From NCBI GenBank assembly GCA_009841165.1, contig VXMI01000079.1, positions 1 to 36,525 of the forward strand: DNA of 36,525 bases, read 5' to 3'. The stretch's first letter is position 1. The number at the start of each line of letters is the position of its first letter. Below the pieces are notes generated by a model, which was not told where the DNA came from, ran no database searches, and saw only the letters and a list, made by a program, of their open reading frames with translations. This DNA comes from Gemmatimonadota bacterium (GTDB taxonomy: Bacteria; Gemmatimonadota; Gemmatimonadetes; Longimicrobiales; Gaopeijiaceae). Positions 8,437-16,211 of the stretch are shown one piece after another. Made by a program: the position numbers and the translations under genes.

Positions 8437-9578
8437 ACCGCCAGGGTATGGTGATGCTCGGCGTTCTGGCCCTGCTCCTGGGAACCGGGACCGCGTCCGG
8501 CCAGGTCCGGCTGGAGAATGTGTCCATCACCATGGGCGTGGGCGGCGAAATGTACGGCAGCGACGGGAATTTCCTGTCCATTGCGGTTCCACAGGTCGAT
8601 TCCACCGACAGCGCGCTCGGTGCGTCCGGGGACATGGGAGCGGCGGGCACCCTCATTTTCATGGCCGACAACGGCAGATCGCTGATAACCGAGTTCGACT
8701 TCGGCATGAGGCAGTTCTGGACGGGCGGTTTTCAGGCGCGCAACTACGCCCCGCGTGAACTCTCCGGCAGGGTGCGGGCCAACTACTCGCAGCATTTCGG
8801 CGGCGGCACCCTGGCCGTCATCCCCTCTCTCGACTCAAGGCGTATCGCCGACCGGCCGCCGCTGCCCCTCTATCTGGCGCCCGGGTACAGTGCGGGGGCC
8901 GTCGTTGCGAACTACTCCAGAGCCGTAGCCACGGACCTGGCCTTCTATGGCCAGCTGACCGGCGAGACCAAGGACTACACGGCCGACCTGCCGGCCCTGG
9001 ACGATCTCGACCGCCGTTCGGCAGGTCTCGAGGCGGGTGTTCAGATGTTCTTCCGGGGCGGTCCGGAAACCAGTGACCCCCAGATCCGCGACCATTCGAC
9101 CCTGCGATTCTTCGGCACGTATCTCCATCACAGCTACCCGAAACAGGGCGAAGGACTGCTTCGCAGGGACAATGCCGCACGAATCGGCGGCGAATTCACC
9201 TTGGATCGGCGCGACACACAAGGGTTCCAGCTGGCACTCCGGGCCCACGGTACGCGGAGCCGATCGAATTCCAGACGGGTCGACTACAACGCCGGCAGGA
9301 TCGAGGTCGAGGGCAGCGTGGAACTGGGTGAGGACACGCAACTCGACCTGCAGGGGCTGTGGGCCGTGAAGAGGTACATCAACCAGCAGGATTTCCTGAT
9401 CCCGGGCGAGGAAGCGGACAATGCGACCATCGTCTTCGCCCAGGTGACGCGTTTTCTCCGCGACGGAGTGCGCGCAGGGATCGGAGGCGGCTGGAGGAGG
9501 GCCGAGACCAACTTCAGCGGCGCCTACTACCAGCGCTTCTCGATGTCGTTCAGTCTGACGGTCAGTCCGAGGTTCTGA
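8433..9578 (+). CDS. Predicted outer-membrane beta-barrel protein
   Basis: The 381-residue product has a signal peptide (1-24, cleaved near ASG-QV). A long series of alternating polar/aromatic strands follows, such as SLITEFDFGMRQFW, RVRANYSQHFGG and ATDLAFYGQLTGE. It ends in the amphipathic strand SFSLTVSPRF with a terminal Phe, the usual barrel-assembly signal. I infer an outer-membrane barrel; the transported substrate, if any, is unknown. It overlaps the coiled-coil gene by four bases and closes the four-gene signalling cassette. The kbl gene converges 49 bases downstream. Confidence 0.85.
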   Translation: MNRQGMVMLGVLALLLGTGTASGQVRLENVSITMGVGGEMYGSDGNFLSIAVPQVDSTDSALGASGDMGAAGTLIFMADNGRSLITEFDFGMRQFWTGGFQARNYAPRELSGRVRANYSQHFGGGTLAVIPSLDSRRIADRPPLPLYLAPGYSAGAVVANYSRAVATDLAFYGQLTGETKDYTADLPALDDLDRRSAGLEAGVQMFFRGGPETSDPQIRDHSTLRFFGTYLHHSYPKQGEGLLRRDNAARIGGEFTLDRRDTQGFQLALRAHGTRSRSNSRRVDYNAGRIEVEGSVELGEDTQLDLQGLWAVKRYINQQDFLIPGEEADNATIVFAQVTRFLRDGVRAGIGGGWRRAETNFSGAYYQRFSMSFSLTVSPRF

Positions 9579-9627
9579 GCCGGCCCGTCCGGACGATGCG
9601 TGGCGAGCTGCATCACACGCCCGCAGC

Positions 9628-10860
9628 TCAACCGGCCGCGCGGGCCTCCGACAACGCCGCGAGGACGTAGTCGATCCCGGCTTCGGTGTGGTCGGCGTTG
9701 ATCTGGAAGCGGATCGACTCGTCGCCGCGCGGCACCACCGGGTAGGCGAGGCCCGTCGCCAGCACCCCGGCGTCGAAGAGGGCCGCAACCAGGCGGCGCG
9801 TCTCGTCGGTGTCCCGCACCATGATCGGCACGATCGGGTGAGCGCCGGGGATGATTTCGAAGCCGCGCTCGAGGAGTCCGGACTCGAAGCGCTTCGTAAG
9901 GGCCCGCAGGTGGCGGAGCCGGCCCTCTCCCTCCGGGCCGGTGAGGATCTCCAGAGACTTCATTGCCGCCGCCGCCTCGCCCGCGGTGATCGGGTTGGAG
10001 TAGATGTACAGCGGCGACGATTCGCGCAGGAACCGGATCACCGGGGAATCCGACACCACGTAGCCCCCGTTGACCCCGAACGCCTTGCCAAGCGTCCCGA
10101 CCAGCAGGTCGCAGGGTGGGCTGCCCGTGTACTCCTCCGTGCCGCGGCCGGTGTCGCCAAACGCGCCCACACCGTGGGAGTCGTCCACCAGGACCACCAC
10201 GTTCTCTGGGAAGGCGTCGTCGTGGCGCGCAACGATCTCCATGATCTCGTCCACCGGAGCATGATCCCCGCGCATCGAGAAGATGCCATCGGTGACCACG
10301 ATCGCGCGGCGCGCCTTCCCCTTGACGGCTTCGAGCTGGCGGTCGAGCGCACCCATGTCGAGGTGAGGATAGATCGCCTTGCCCGCCGGACGCGACATCC
10401 GGATCGCCATGATGATGCAGTTGTGATTGAGTTCGTCGGAGAGCACGAACGTGGTCTTGTCGGTCAGGGAGACCAGAGCGCTCACCACCGCCGCATACGC
10501 CGACGAGAAGATCATCCCCTCCTCGCGCCCGTGAAACGCGGCCAGCGCGCGCTCCAGCGCCACGTGCTGCGAATGGGTGCCGGCAATGAAGCGCACCGCT
10601 CCTGGCCCCGCGCCCATCGAGCGCGCCGTGACCTCCTCGGCCTCGATGACCTCGAGGTGGAGGCTGAGCCCGAGGTAGGAGTTCGCGTTCATGCGGATGA
10701 ACGGCTTGTCGCCCTGGCCCTCCAGCAGGAAGCGCGGGCCCTGGCCGCCCTGCGGCGGCACCACCTCGCGGACTACGTTCTCGGCGCCCTTCGCGGTGCC
10801 CTGCTGCTCCATTCCGGCCACAAGCCCCTCGACCACGGGGATCAGGCGATCCATCGGCAT
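9628..10860 (-). CDS. kbl: 2-amino-3-ketobutyrate CoA ligase (glycine C-acetyltransferase) of the alpha-oxoamine synthase family
   Basis: This is a 410-residue PLP enzyme of the KBL/AONS/ALAS/SPT family. It has the NSYLGLS substrate-region block, GAGPGAVRFIAGTHSQH (about 83-99), the PLP-contact DDSHGVGAFG (226-235) and the Schiff-base Lys259 in GTLGKAFGVNGG. The family includes KBL, BioF and HemA. I prefer KBL because the gene lies eight bases downstream of a threonine dehydrogenase, and KBL splits that enzyme's product into glycine and acetyl-CoA. A longer N-terminus (about 30 extra residues) is unusual for E. coli KBL and would also fit a general acyltransferase of the family. GGGAGG lies eleven bases before the ATG. 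A second in-frame ATG two codons on is also possible. Confidence 0.87.
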   Translation of the reverse strand: MPMDRLIPVVEGLVAGMEQQGTAKGAENVVREVVPPQGGQGPRFLLEGQGDKPFIRMNANSYLGLSLHLEVIEAEEVTARSMGAGPGAVRFIAGTHSQHVALERALAAFHGREEGMIFSSAYAAVVSALVSLTDKTTFVLSDELNHNCIIMAIRMSRPAGKAIYPHLDMGALDRQLEAVKGKARRAIVVTDGIFSMRGDHAPVDEIMEIVARHDDAFPENVVVLVDDSHGVGAFGDTGRGTEEYTGSPPCDLLVGTLGKAFGVNGGYVVSDSPVIRFLRESSPLYIYSNPITAGEAAAAMKSLEILTGPEGEGRLRHLRALTKRFESGLLERGFEIIPGAHPIVPIMVRDTDETRRLVAALFDAGVLATGLAYPVVPRGDESIRFQINADHTEAGIDYVLAALSEARAAG

Positions 10861-10868
10861 AGTCGGCG

Positions 10869-11840
10869 CTACCTCCCGGCGGCTCCCGCTTCAATGCGGG
10901 CCGTCTGTGAATCCAACCCCCTGAACATGTCCGCCACCATGTCCGGAAGTTCGTAGCGGTGCCTCCAGCCCCATTGTTCCCGAGCCTCGGAATCGTCCAG
11001 CCGGGCGGGCCAGGAGTCGGCGATGGACTGGCGCACGGGATCGGGGCTGTAGTCGATCAGAAAAGCCGGCATATGCCGCTGGATCTCGGCGGCCAGTTCG
11101 GCCGGCGTGAACTGCATGGCCGTGACGTTGTAGGCGTTCCGGTGCGTGAGTGCATCGGGCGGCGCCTCCATCAGCTCGATCACCGCGCGGATGGCGTCGG
11201 GCATGTACATCATGTCCATCCGCGTGTCGGCATTGAGGAAGCAGGTGTAGCGCCCCTCGCGCAGCGCGGCGCGAAAGATGTCGACCGCGTAGTCGGTGGT
11301 GCCTCCTCCGGGAGGGGCGGTGTACGAGATCAGCCCCGGAAAGCGCAGTCCCCGGGCGTCGACGCCAAAGCGGCTGTGGTAGTAGTCGCAGAGCAACTCA
11401 CCCGCCACCTTGGTGACCCCGTACATGGTGGTGGGACGCTGCACGGTGGACTGCGGAGCGGGGTCCCGCGGGGTTTCGGGCCCGAACGCGGCGATCGAAC
11501 TGGGCGTAAAGACTCGGCATCCGGTCTCGGCCGCCACGTGCAGCACGTTCACCAGGCCGTTCATGTTGATCCGGTAGGCCCTCAGGGGATCGGCTTCAGC
11601 CGCCGCGGACAGGACCGCCGCCAGATGGAAGACCGCATCCGCGCCGAAGCGGACGACGGTATGCCGCACGGCCTCGAGGTCCATGCAATCGAGCTGCTCG
11701 GCCTGCCCGCCGTTCTGCCACTCGGCCGGATCACGAACATCCGTGGCCAGGATGGCGGCGCTTCCGTATCGGTCTGCGAGGTTCGCTGCCAGTTCGGTAC
11801 CGATCTGCCCGGCGGCGCCGGTAATCACAATGCGCTTCAT
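10869..11840 (-). CDS. tdh: SDR-type L-threonine 3-dehydrogenase
   Basis: This 323-residue NAD-dependent enzyme has an extended short-chain dehydrogenase fold. The nucleotide motif GAAGQIG is at 8-14 and the catalytic Tyr140-x3-Lys144 pair sits in MYGVTKVAGELL. It has the SSIAAFGPETPRDP and TDYAVDIFRAALR segments typical of the UDP-galactose-epimerase-like threonine dehydrogenases found in many bacteria and animals. It oxidises threonine to 2-amino-3-ketobutyrate. The downstream kbl gene completes conversion to glycine and acetyl-CoA, which supports the call over a sugar epimerase. The ATG at 11840 is the natural start; the Shine-Dalgarno is weak. Confidence 0.9.
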   Translation of the reverse strand: MKRIVITGAAGQIGTELAANLADRYGSAAILATDVRDPAEWQNGGQAEQLDCMDLEAVRHTVVRFGADAVFHLAAVLSAAAEADPLRAYRINMNGLVNVLHVAAETGCRVFTPSSIAAFGPETPRDPAPQSTVQRPTTMYGVTKVAGELLCDYYHSRFGVDARGLRFPGLISYTAPPGGGTTDYAVDIFRAALREGRYTCFLNADTRMDMMYMPDAIRAVIELMEAPPDALTHRNAYNVTAMQFTPAELAAEIQRHMPAFLIDYSPDPVRQSIADSWPARLDDSEAREQWGWRHRYELPDMVADMFRGLDSQTARIEAGAAGR

Positions 11841-11872
11841 GTAGCGGGTCTCGTCGACCTCCCTGGAGGGTC

Positions 11873-11903
11873 AACCGGCTCCGGCGTGAATCCCCAGCCG
11901 GTT
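11873..11903. terminator. Hairpin between the Spy-like gene and tdh
   Basis: AACCGGCT at 11873-11880 and AGCCGGTT at 11896-11903 form a perfect eight-base stem with a fifteen-base loop. It lies in the 187-base gap after the sigma-factor operon and before tdh, both minus strand. It could terminate the former or act in the tdh leader. No clear T-run follows, so the role is uncertain. The rest of the gap shows nothing else I can support. Confidence 0.3.
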
Positions 11904-12027
11904 CAGCACCGAGGCAGGAGACAAGATGCCGTCAAAAGATCCTGAGGCAAGTGCATGGGACCGGCTGCGAGCCGCCCGGAAACGCTGGACGCGACCGTCA
12001 GGCCGGGGGGTCGCCCGCCGCCGCGGC

Positions 12028-12522
12028 TCAGCGCGTTCGCCCGCCGCGTCCGCGCGTCGGCCCGCCACCCCGGCGTCTGAAGCGCTCGCGATCATGCCTC
12101 AGGTAGTCGCGGAACGATGCGCGCTGTTCCTCCGTGAGGATTCCTTCGATCTCGGCGTTGAGCGAGTCCATCTGGGTCTGGAGCGTCGGAAGGACCCGGT
12201 TCATCGCCTCCTCGGCCGCGGCGCGTCTGCGGTCGAAGGCGTCCTCGATGCGGCTGCGCTGGTCATCGGTCAGGCCCAGCGTTTCGGTCATGTGCTCGGT
12301 GACTCGCGTCCGCGCCAGTTCCGTGAGCGACGATCCGCCCGGGAAGTCGCGCGATCCGATCGTCCGGCCCCGAGGCTGTTCCCCGCGCCAGAACGCGGCC
12401 GGAGGGGGTCCGAACCCGGGTTCTCCCCGCCGTTCGGCGACGCGCAGGAGCGCCAGGGTGGTGGCCGCGCCGGCGAAGAAGACGGCGGCGAGCACGGCGA
12501 TTGCGGATGATCTGCGGCTCAT
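12028..12522 (-). CDS. Spy/CpxP-like periplasmic stress protein (heavy-metal-resistance family)
   Basis: The 164-residue product has an N-terminal hydrophobic segment (about 7-27), so it is exported or membrane-anchored. A helical domain follows with two LTxxQ motifs, LTDDQ at 84-88 and LTEEQ at 129-133. That duplicated motif is the hallmark of the Spy/CpxP/ZraP group, which act as periplasmic chaperones or metal sensors. The C-terminus is Arg/Gly-rich. It overlaps the anti-sigma-like gene by four bases (ATGA) and is third in a sigma/anti-sigma/Spy operon. It is therefore probably a stress effector or a sensor that tunes the anti-sigma factor. Family membership is fairly certain; the exact role is inferred. 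Confidence 0.85.
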   Translation of the reverse strand: MSRRSSAIAVLAAVFFAGAATTLALLRVAERRGEPGFGPPPAAFWRGEQPRGRTIGSRDFPGGSSLTELARTRVTEHMTETLGLTDDQRSRIEDAFDRRRAAAEEAMNRVLPTLQTQMDSLNAEIEGILTEEQRASFRDYLRHDRERFRRRGGGPTRGRGGRTR

Positions 12523-12917
12523 GGTGCGTACTCCTCGACGGCCTGTACGAGCTCTTCCACGGTGGGCGCATAGCTCCCGTCCATCCAGGCCGCGACGGAC
12601 CAGGGCACCATGGCTTCGGCGAAGGTGGTCTCGACGGGATCGCCGTCATCCGCCGGGAGCAGGAACAACACTGCGACCGCGGCGGCGGCGAGGGTGGCCG
12701 AGGCGGTCAACACCGGCCTCCTCCACCCCATCAATGTCCCCGAGACCGTCTCCCGGCGGCGCGCCTCGAGAATCGGCCGTGCCCGCTCGTTGATCCGTTC
12801 GACCAGCGACTCCCAGCGGGAGGGATTCCTCTCCGGCGAGAGTTCGAACACGCTGCTCCGGGATTCGGGCCCGGACCGGGCGGCTCTTCGGTCGTGACTG
12901 TCAGGCGAGTTTGTCAT
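12519..12917 (-). CDS. Probable membrane anti-sigma factor
   Basis: This is a 132-residue protein with a hydrophilic, Arg-rich N-terminal cytoplasmic part, one membrane segment at about 68-88 and a short acidic periplasmic tail. I see no zinc-finger HxxxCxxC motif, so it is not a ZAS-type anti-sigma factor. The call rests on its topology and on its position between an ECF sigma factor and a Spy-like protein. The ATG at 12917 has AAGGA about eight bases upstream; a TTG at 12935 overlapping the sigma stop would add six residues. It overlaps the Spy-like gene by four bases. Confidence 0.7.
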   Translation of the reverse strand: MTNSPDSHDRRAARSGPESRSSVFELSPERNPSRWESLVERINERARPILEARRRETVSGTLMGWRRPVLTASATLAAAAVAVLFLLPADDGDPVETTFAEAMVPWSVAAWMDGSYAPTVEELVQAVEEYAP

Positions 12918-12931
12918 TTTTTTCGTCCTTC

Positions 12932-13492
12932 TCAAAGACTCCCGTACGCCAGGTCGCGCGACAGGCGCTTGCGCATGGCCTTCCGGGCCACATGGAGATG
13001 AACCCGTGAAGAGCCGGCCGATATGCCCAGCTCACAAGCGATTTCGCCGTGTTTCCATCCCTCCAGGTCGTAGAGGACGAGTACCCTCCTCTGCAACTCG
13101 GTGAGGTGTTGCATCGCTTCGCTCAGGCGGCTGCGCAGTTCGGAGTTCCGCGTGTCCGCGAACGGGTCGTCGCGCGATGCGGCGGACACGACGGTCTCGA
13201 TCGGCGTCGCCGCCCTCAGCCGTTCGTACTGTCGCTGGTTGTGGGCCGTGTTTCGGACGATGGCGAGCAGCCACCCGCGGAACCCCGCCGGATTGCGGCA
13301 GTCGTCGATGCGCTCCAGGGCCTTGATGAACGCTTCCTGGCACACATCGTCGGCGTCGGCGGGGTTGTCCAGCCGGGCCCGGGCGACCGCGTGGGCCGTC
13401 CGCAGGTGCCGGCGGACGAGCAGGTCGAAGGCCCGGCTGTCACCTCGCCGAACGCGCGCCACCAGGATCGCATCCGTGTCGCCGTTGTCCAT
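12932..13492 (-). CDS. ECF-type RNA polymerase sigma factor
   Basis: This 186-residue sigma-70 family protein has the two ECF domains. Region 2 (about 23-90) includes ADDVCQEAFIKALERID and FRGWLLAIVRNTAHNQRQ. Region 4 (about 122-175) includes LTELQRRVLVLYDLEGWKHGEIACELGISAGSSRVHLHVARKAMRKRL, its helix-turn-helix. It is first in an operon with a membrane anti-sigma-like protein and a Spy-like periplasmic protein. It therefore probably redirects transcription in response to envelope or metal stress. The Ser-Ser-Arg-Val in place of the common Gly-Thr-Val/Ser-Arg turn is a minor variation. No strong Shine-Dalgarno is visible at the ATG. Confidence 0.93.
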   Translation of the reverse strand: MDNGDTDAILVARVRRGDSRAFDLLVRRHLRTAHAVARARLDNPADADDVCQEAFIKALERIDDCRNPAGFRGWLLAIVRNTAHNQRQYERLRAATPIETVVSAASRDDPFADTRNSELRSRLSEAMQHLTELQRRVLVLYDLEGWKHGEIACELGISAGSSRVHLHVARKAMRKRLSRDLAYGSL

Positions 13493-13523
13493 AACAGTCC
13501 AGACAGAGGAGCAGGCAGTTGTG

Positions 13524-13901
13524 TTATGTCGTCGGACGCGTCGGAGGACTGCCGGATCCCGGCGCTGCCCTGCCGGATCCGGGCGCCGCTTTCGGCGTCC
13601 AGCGCCCGGCGTCGCGGGCCTCGTACTTGTCCATGACGCGGTCGAAGGCGCGCTCCAGGTCGACTCCCTGCTGGTTGGCCAGCGAAATAATCACAAAGAG
13701 CACGTCGGCGATCTCCAGCTCCAGCTCGGCCGGGGTTTCGTCGTCGCGCTTGGGCTTCGAGCCGAAACGGTGATTTACCTCGCGAGAAAGCTCGCCGACT
13801 TCCTCCATGAGGCGCGCCAGAATCGCCAGCGGGGGCCAATAGCCCTCCTCGAAGCGGGCGATCCAGCGGTCGACCCGTTCCTGCGCGTCACGGATCCTCA
13901 T
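13524..13901 (-). CDS. MazG-type nucleotide pyrophosphohydrolase
   Basis: The 125-residue product is a small all-alpha NTP pyrophosphohydrolase. The metal-binding pattern is clear: LMEEVGELSREV (EExxE, about 32-42) followed by LELEIADVLFVIISLANQQGVDLERAFD (ExxD, about 60-87). Such enzymes hydrolyse non-canonical or excess NTPs to NMP and pyrophosphate. The C-terminal 25 residues are low-complexity Pro/Gly/Ser/Thr. The open frame continues far upstream through the next gene in antisense-like sequence, so I start at the ATG at 13901. It lies 41 bases downstream of the MDR oxidoreductase gene and 31 bases before the sigma-factor start. Confidence 0.88.
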   Translation of the reverse strand: MRIRDAQERVDRWIARFEEGYWPPLAILARLMEEVGELSREVNHRFGSKPKRDDETPAELELEIADVLFVIISLANQQGVDLERAFDRVMDKYEARDAGRWTPKAAPGSGRAAPGSGSPPTRPTT

Positions 13902-13942
13902 CTGAACGCGCCCGGTGCGGAACGGGGGTTGTCCACGGGCGG

Positions 13943-14977
13943 CTACGCCTCCAGTCCCGGCCTGAGCACGATCTTGCCGAAGACGTCGCCGGCCTCGAGG
14001 AGTTCGTGGGCCCGGCGGACCTGGTCGAGTGGCAGGACGTCGTGGATCGGCGGGGCGACGTTGCCGTTGAAGACCAGGTGCATCGCCTCGCGGAACTCGG
14101 CCGGCGTGCCCATCGTCGACCCCATGATCGTGAGCTGCCGCCAGAAGACCAGGCGGATGTCGACGGCCCCGGTGGCGCCGGTGGTGGCCCCGAAGGAAAC
14201 CAGCCGGCCGCCGACCGCCAGTGCACGGACGAGATCGCGCCAGACGGCCTCTCCGACCGAATCCAGACACACATCCACTCCGCGTTTGCCGGTGGCCCCG
14301 AAGACCTCCCTGGGCCAGTTCGTCGCCGTGCGGTCGAAGACGTGGTGGGCGCCCAGCGCCGCAACGCGCTCCGCCCGCTCCCCGCTCGACGTGACGGCGA
14401 AAACCTCGGCTCCGGCGGCCCGCGCGTACTGCACGGCCATCGTCGAGACGCCGCCGCTCGCTCCTGTGACCAGCACGCGTTCGCCGGGCCGCAACCGTCC
14501 GCGCGAGAAGAGTCCGTGCCACGCGGTGACGCCCACCAGCGCCGCGGCGGCCGCCACCTCCGAGGAAACACCTTCCGGTATCTCCATCAGGTTCGCCGCG
14601 GGGGCCACCGCGTACTCGGCAAACCCCCCCTGCGTATGTTCGCCGATGATCTCGAGCGGCGGGCAGTGGCCGTGCGGCGCCCGTGCGAGTTGGTACCAGT
14701 CGTAGTTCAGAGACGGATCCACGACCACGCGCTTGCCGAGCCAGGAGTCGTGCACTCCGGGGCCCAGCTCGTCCACGGTCCCCGCGATATCCGACCCCCC
14801 GATGTGGGGCATCGGGATCTCGATCGGCAGCCCGCGCCGCATCCACAGGTCCAGGTGGTTCAGCGAGGAGGCCTGCACTCTGATCCGGACCTCTCCCGGC
14901 GCCGGCACCGGCGCGGGCATGTCTTCGACAGCCAGAACCTCGGGACCGCCGTTCTCGTGAAAGACCGCAGCTTTCAA
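13943..14977 (-). CDS. Zinc-independent MDR oxidoreductase (quinone-oxidoreductase-like)
   Basis: This is a 344-residue medium-chain dehydrogenase/reductase. The N-terminal catalytic domain begins MKAAVFHENGGPEVLAVED and the Rossmann domain contains GVTAWHGLF and VLVTGASGGVS, typical NAD(P)H-binding sequence. The usual catalytic zinc Cys is replaced in SSLNHLDLWMRRG, and the four structural-zinc cysteines are absent. This places it with the quinone oxidoreductase/enoyl reductase side of the family despite common labelling as a zinc-binding dehydrogenase. The substrate cannot be predicted. The gene is divergent from the small protein gene at 15113, with 135 bases between. That gap has a GGCGAGGGC tandem motif and no promoter I can support. 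Confidence 0.88.
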   Translation of the reverse strand: MKAAVFHENGGPEVLAVEDMPAPVPAPGEVRIRVQASSLNHLDLWMRRGLPIEIPMPHIGGSDIAGTVDELGPGVHDSWLGKRVVVDPSLNYDWYQLARAPHGHCPPLEIIGEHTQGGFAEYAVAPAANLMEIPEGVSSEVAAAAALVGVTAWHGLFSRGRLRPGERVLVTGASGGVSTMAVQYARAAGAEVFAVTSSGERAERVAALGAHHVFDRTATNWPREVFGATGKRGVDVCLDSVGEAVWRDLVRALAVGGRLVSFGATTGATGAVDIRLVFWRQLTIMGSTMGTPAEFREAMHLVFNGNVAPPIHDVLPLDQVRRAHELLEAGDVFGKIVLRPGLEA

Positions 14978-15112
14978 GGTCGGTTCGCTTTCGTGTCAGG
15001 GGTTGGAAGTGTGGAGGGCCCCGGGAAGATGTAGCTTTCGGGGCCGGGCGGCGAGGGCGGCGAGGGCGGCGCGGCGGGCACGCACACAACAGGACACCAC
15101 AGGCGATTCGAC

Positions 15113-15496
15113 ATGGCAGGAGCGGAACAGCAACCGGCCGACGCCGTGAAGCCGGGCGAAAGCGAAAACGATCATACCCTCGGCGGCTACTTCTCGGTCC
15201 ACAACAGGCCCCCGGCCTTCGAGGCCTGCGACGGATGCCCCTACACGGTGTCGATCGAGACGGAGCGTTCGGGCGATCTGCGCGCGCCGGTTGCCGCATA
15301 CCTGGTGTTTCCGCGCTGGGCCGAGACCGGGCTGGGGATCGTGGGCCACGTCGAGACGCCGTTGCTCTGGCAGGGGGCTACGCGAGAGGCGGTGCTGGAC
15401 CAGGCAGGGGCCCTGGGGTTGCACGAGGTTCAGCGCCTGCTGAACGAGGCGGTTGTGCGCAAGGCGTCGGGCGGCCACAACGGTGAGCCTGCATGA
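15113..15496 (+). CDS. Small protein of unknown function upstream of queE
   Basis: I do not recognise this 127-residue soluble protein. It has no signal peptide or membrane segment. It contains a Cys-x2-Cys pair in EACDGCPYTVSIET (about 38-51), which could bind metal or a cluster, and a compact alpha/beta-looking remainder. It overlaps queE by four bases (ATGA), so the two are probably translated together. A role near 7-deazaguanine synthesis is only a guess by association. Confidence 0.72.
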   Translation: MAGAEQQPADAVKPGESENDHTLGGYFSVHNRPPAFEACDGCPYTVSIETERSGDLRAPVAAYLVFPRWAETGLGIVGHVETPLLWQGATREAVLDQAGALGLHEVQRLLNEAVVRKASGGHNGEPA

Positions 15497-16176
15497 GGGT
15501 CGACCGGGATCGCACGCGCTCGGTTCGCGTGACCGAGATCTTCCACTCCATCCAGGGAGAATCGACCTGGGCGGGCCTTCCCTGCACCTTCGTGCGCCTC
15601 ACGGGGTGTCCGCTGCGGTGCGTATGGTGCGACACCGCCTACGCCTTCCACGGCGGCACGCGCATGGAGATCGGCGAAATCCTCGACGCCGTGCGGGCCC
15701 ACGGGTGCCGGCTGGTCGAGATCACCGGCGGCGAGCCCCTGGTGCAGCCTGGCGCCGCCACCCTCGCCGCGGCGCTGCTGGACCAGGGATGCACGGTTCT
15801 GGTGGAGACATCGGGCGCACTGGACATCGGGGTTCTCGACCCGCGCGTGCACCGGATCATGGACCTCAAGTGCCCGGGCTCGGGGGAAGAGCACCGCAAC
15901 CTGTGGTCCAACCTCGACCACCTGACGGGCCGTGACGAGGTCAAGTTCGTCGTGGACGGCCCGGACGACTTCGAGTGGGCGGCGGGTGCGATACGGCGCC
16001 ATGGCCTCGACGAGCGGGTGCGGGACGGGTCTCTCGGCGCGCTCCTCGTGTCCCCGGTGTGGGGGTCGCCAGGGCTGGAGGAGCTTGCCGCGCAGATCCT
16101 GGCGAGCGGGCTGCCGGTGCGGTTCCAGACACAGCTGCACAAGCACATCTGGGGCCCGGACCGCGCGGGCGTGTAG
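15493..16176 (+). CDS. queE: 7-carboxy-7-deazaguanine synthase (radical SAM)
   Basis: QueE converts 6-carboxytetrahydropterin to 7-carboxy-7-deazaguanine on the path to queuosine or other 7-deazapurines. The 227-residue protein has the QGES motif, the radical-SAM cluster motif Cys39-x3-Cys43-x2-Cys46 in GCPLRCVWCDT, and the SAM-contact ITGGEPLVQ block (about 77-85). Length and motifs are normal for the family. The other pathway genes (queC, queD, queF) are not in this window. It overlaps the upstream small gene by four bases and is followed 35 bases later by a NUDIX gene. Confidence 0.95.
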   Translation: MRVDRDRTRSVRVTEIFHSIQGESTWAGLPCTFVRLTGCPLRCVWCDTAYAFHGGTRMEIGEILDAVRAHGCRLVEITGGEPLVQPGAATLAAALLDQGCTVLVETSGALDIGVLDPRVHRIMDLKCPGSGEEHRNLWSNLDHLTGRDEVKFVVDGPDDFEWAAGAIRRHGLDERVRDGSLGALLVSPVWGSPGLEELAAQILASGLPVRFQTQLHKHIWGPDRAGV

Positions 16177-16211
16177 CAGCGCGGCAGCCTTTGGTCACGG
16201 GGTCCGACCAG

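Noticed and set aside
11926..12510. Plus-strand open frame opposite the Spy-like gene
   Set aside because: The minus-strand frame has a signal segment, two LTxxQ motifs and a four-base operon overlap; the plus frame has no support.
13101..14705. Long plus-strand open frame across the sigma, MazG and MDR genes
   Set aside because: It runs antisense through three well-supported genes and its product is Ser/Arg/Thr-rich low complexity.
15035..15085. GGCGAGGGC tandem motif in the MDR/small-gene gap as a CRISPR or operator array
   Set aside because: The repeat is only nine bases, about two copies, and typical of GC-rich intergenic DNA.
13902..15299. Upstream extension of the MazG frame
   Set aside because: Only the last 125 residues are MazG-like; the rest is out-of-frame sequence of the MDR gene on the same strand.
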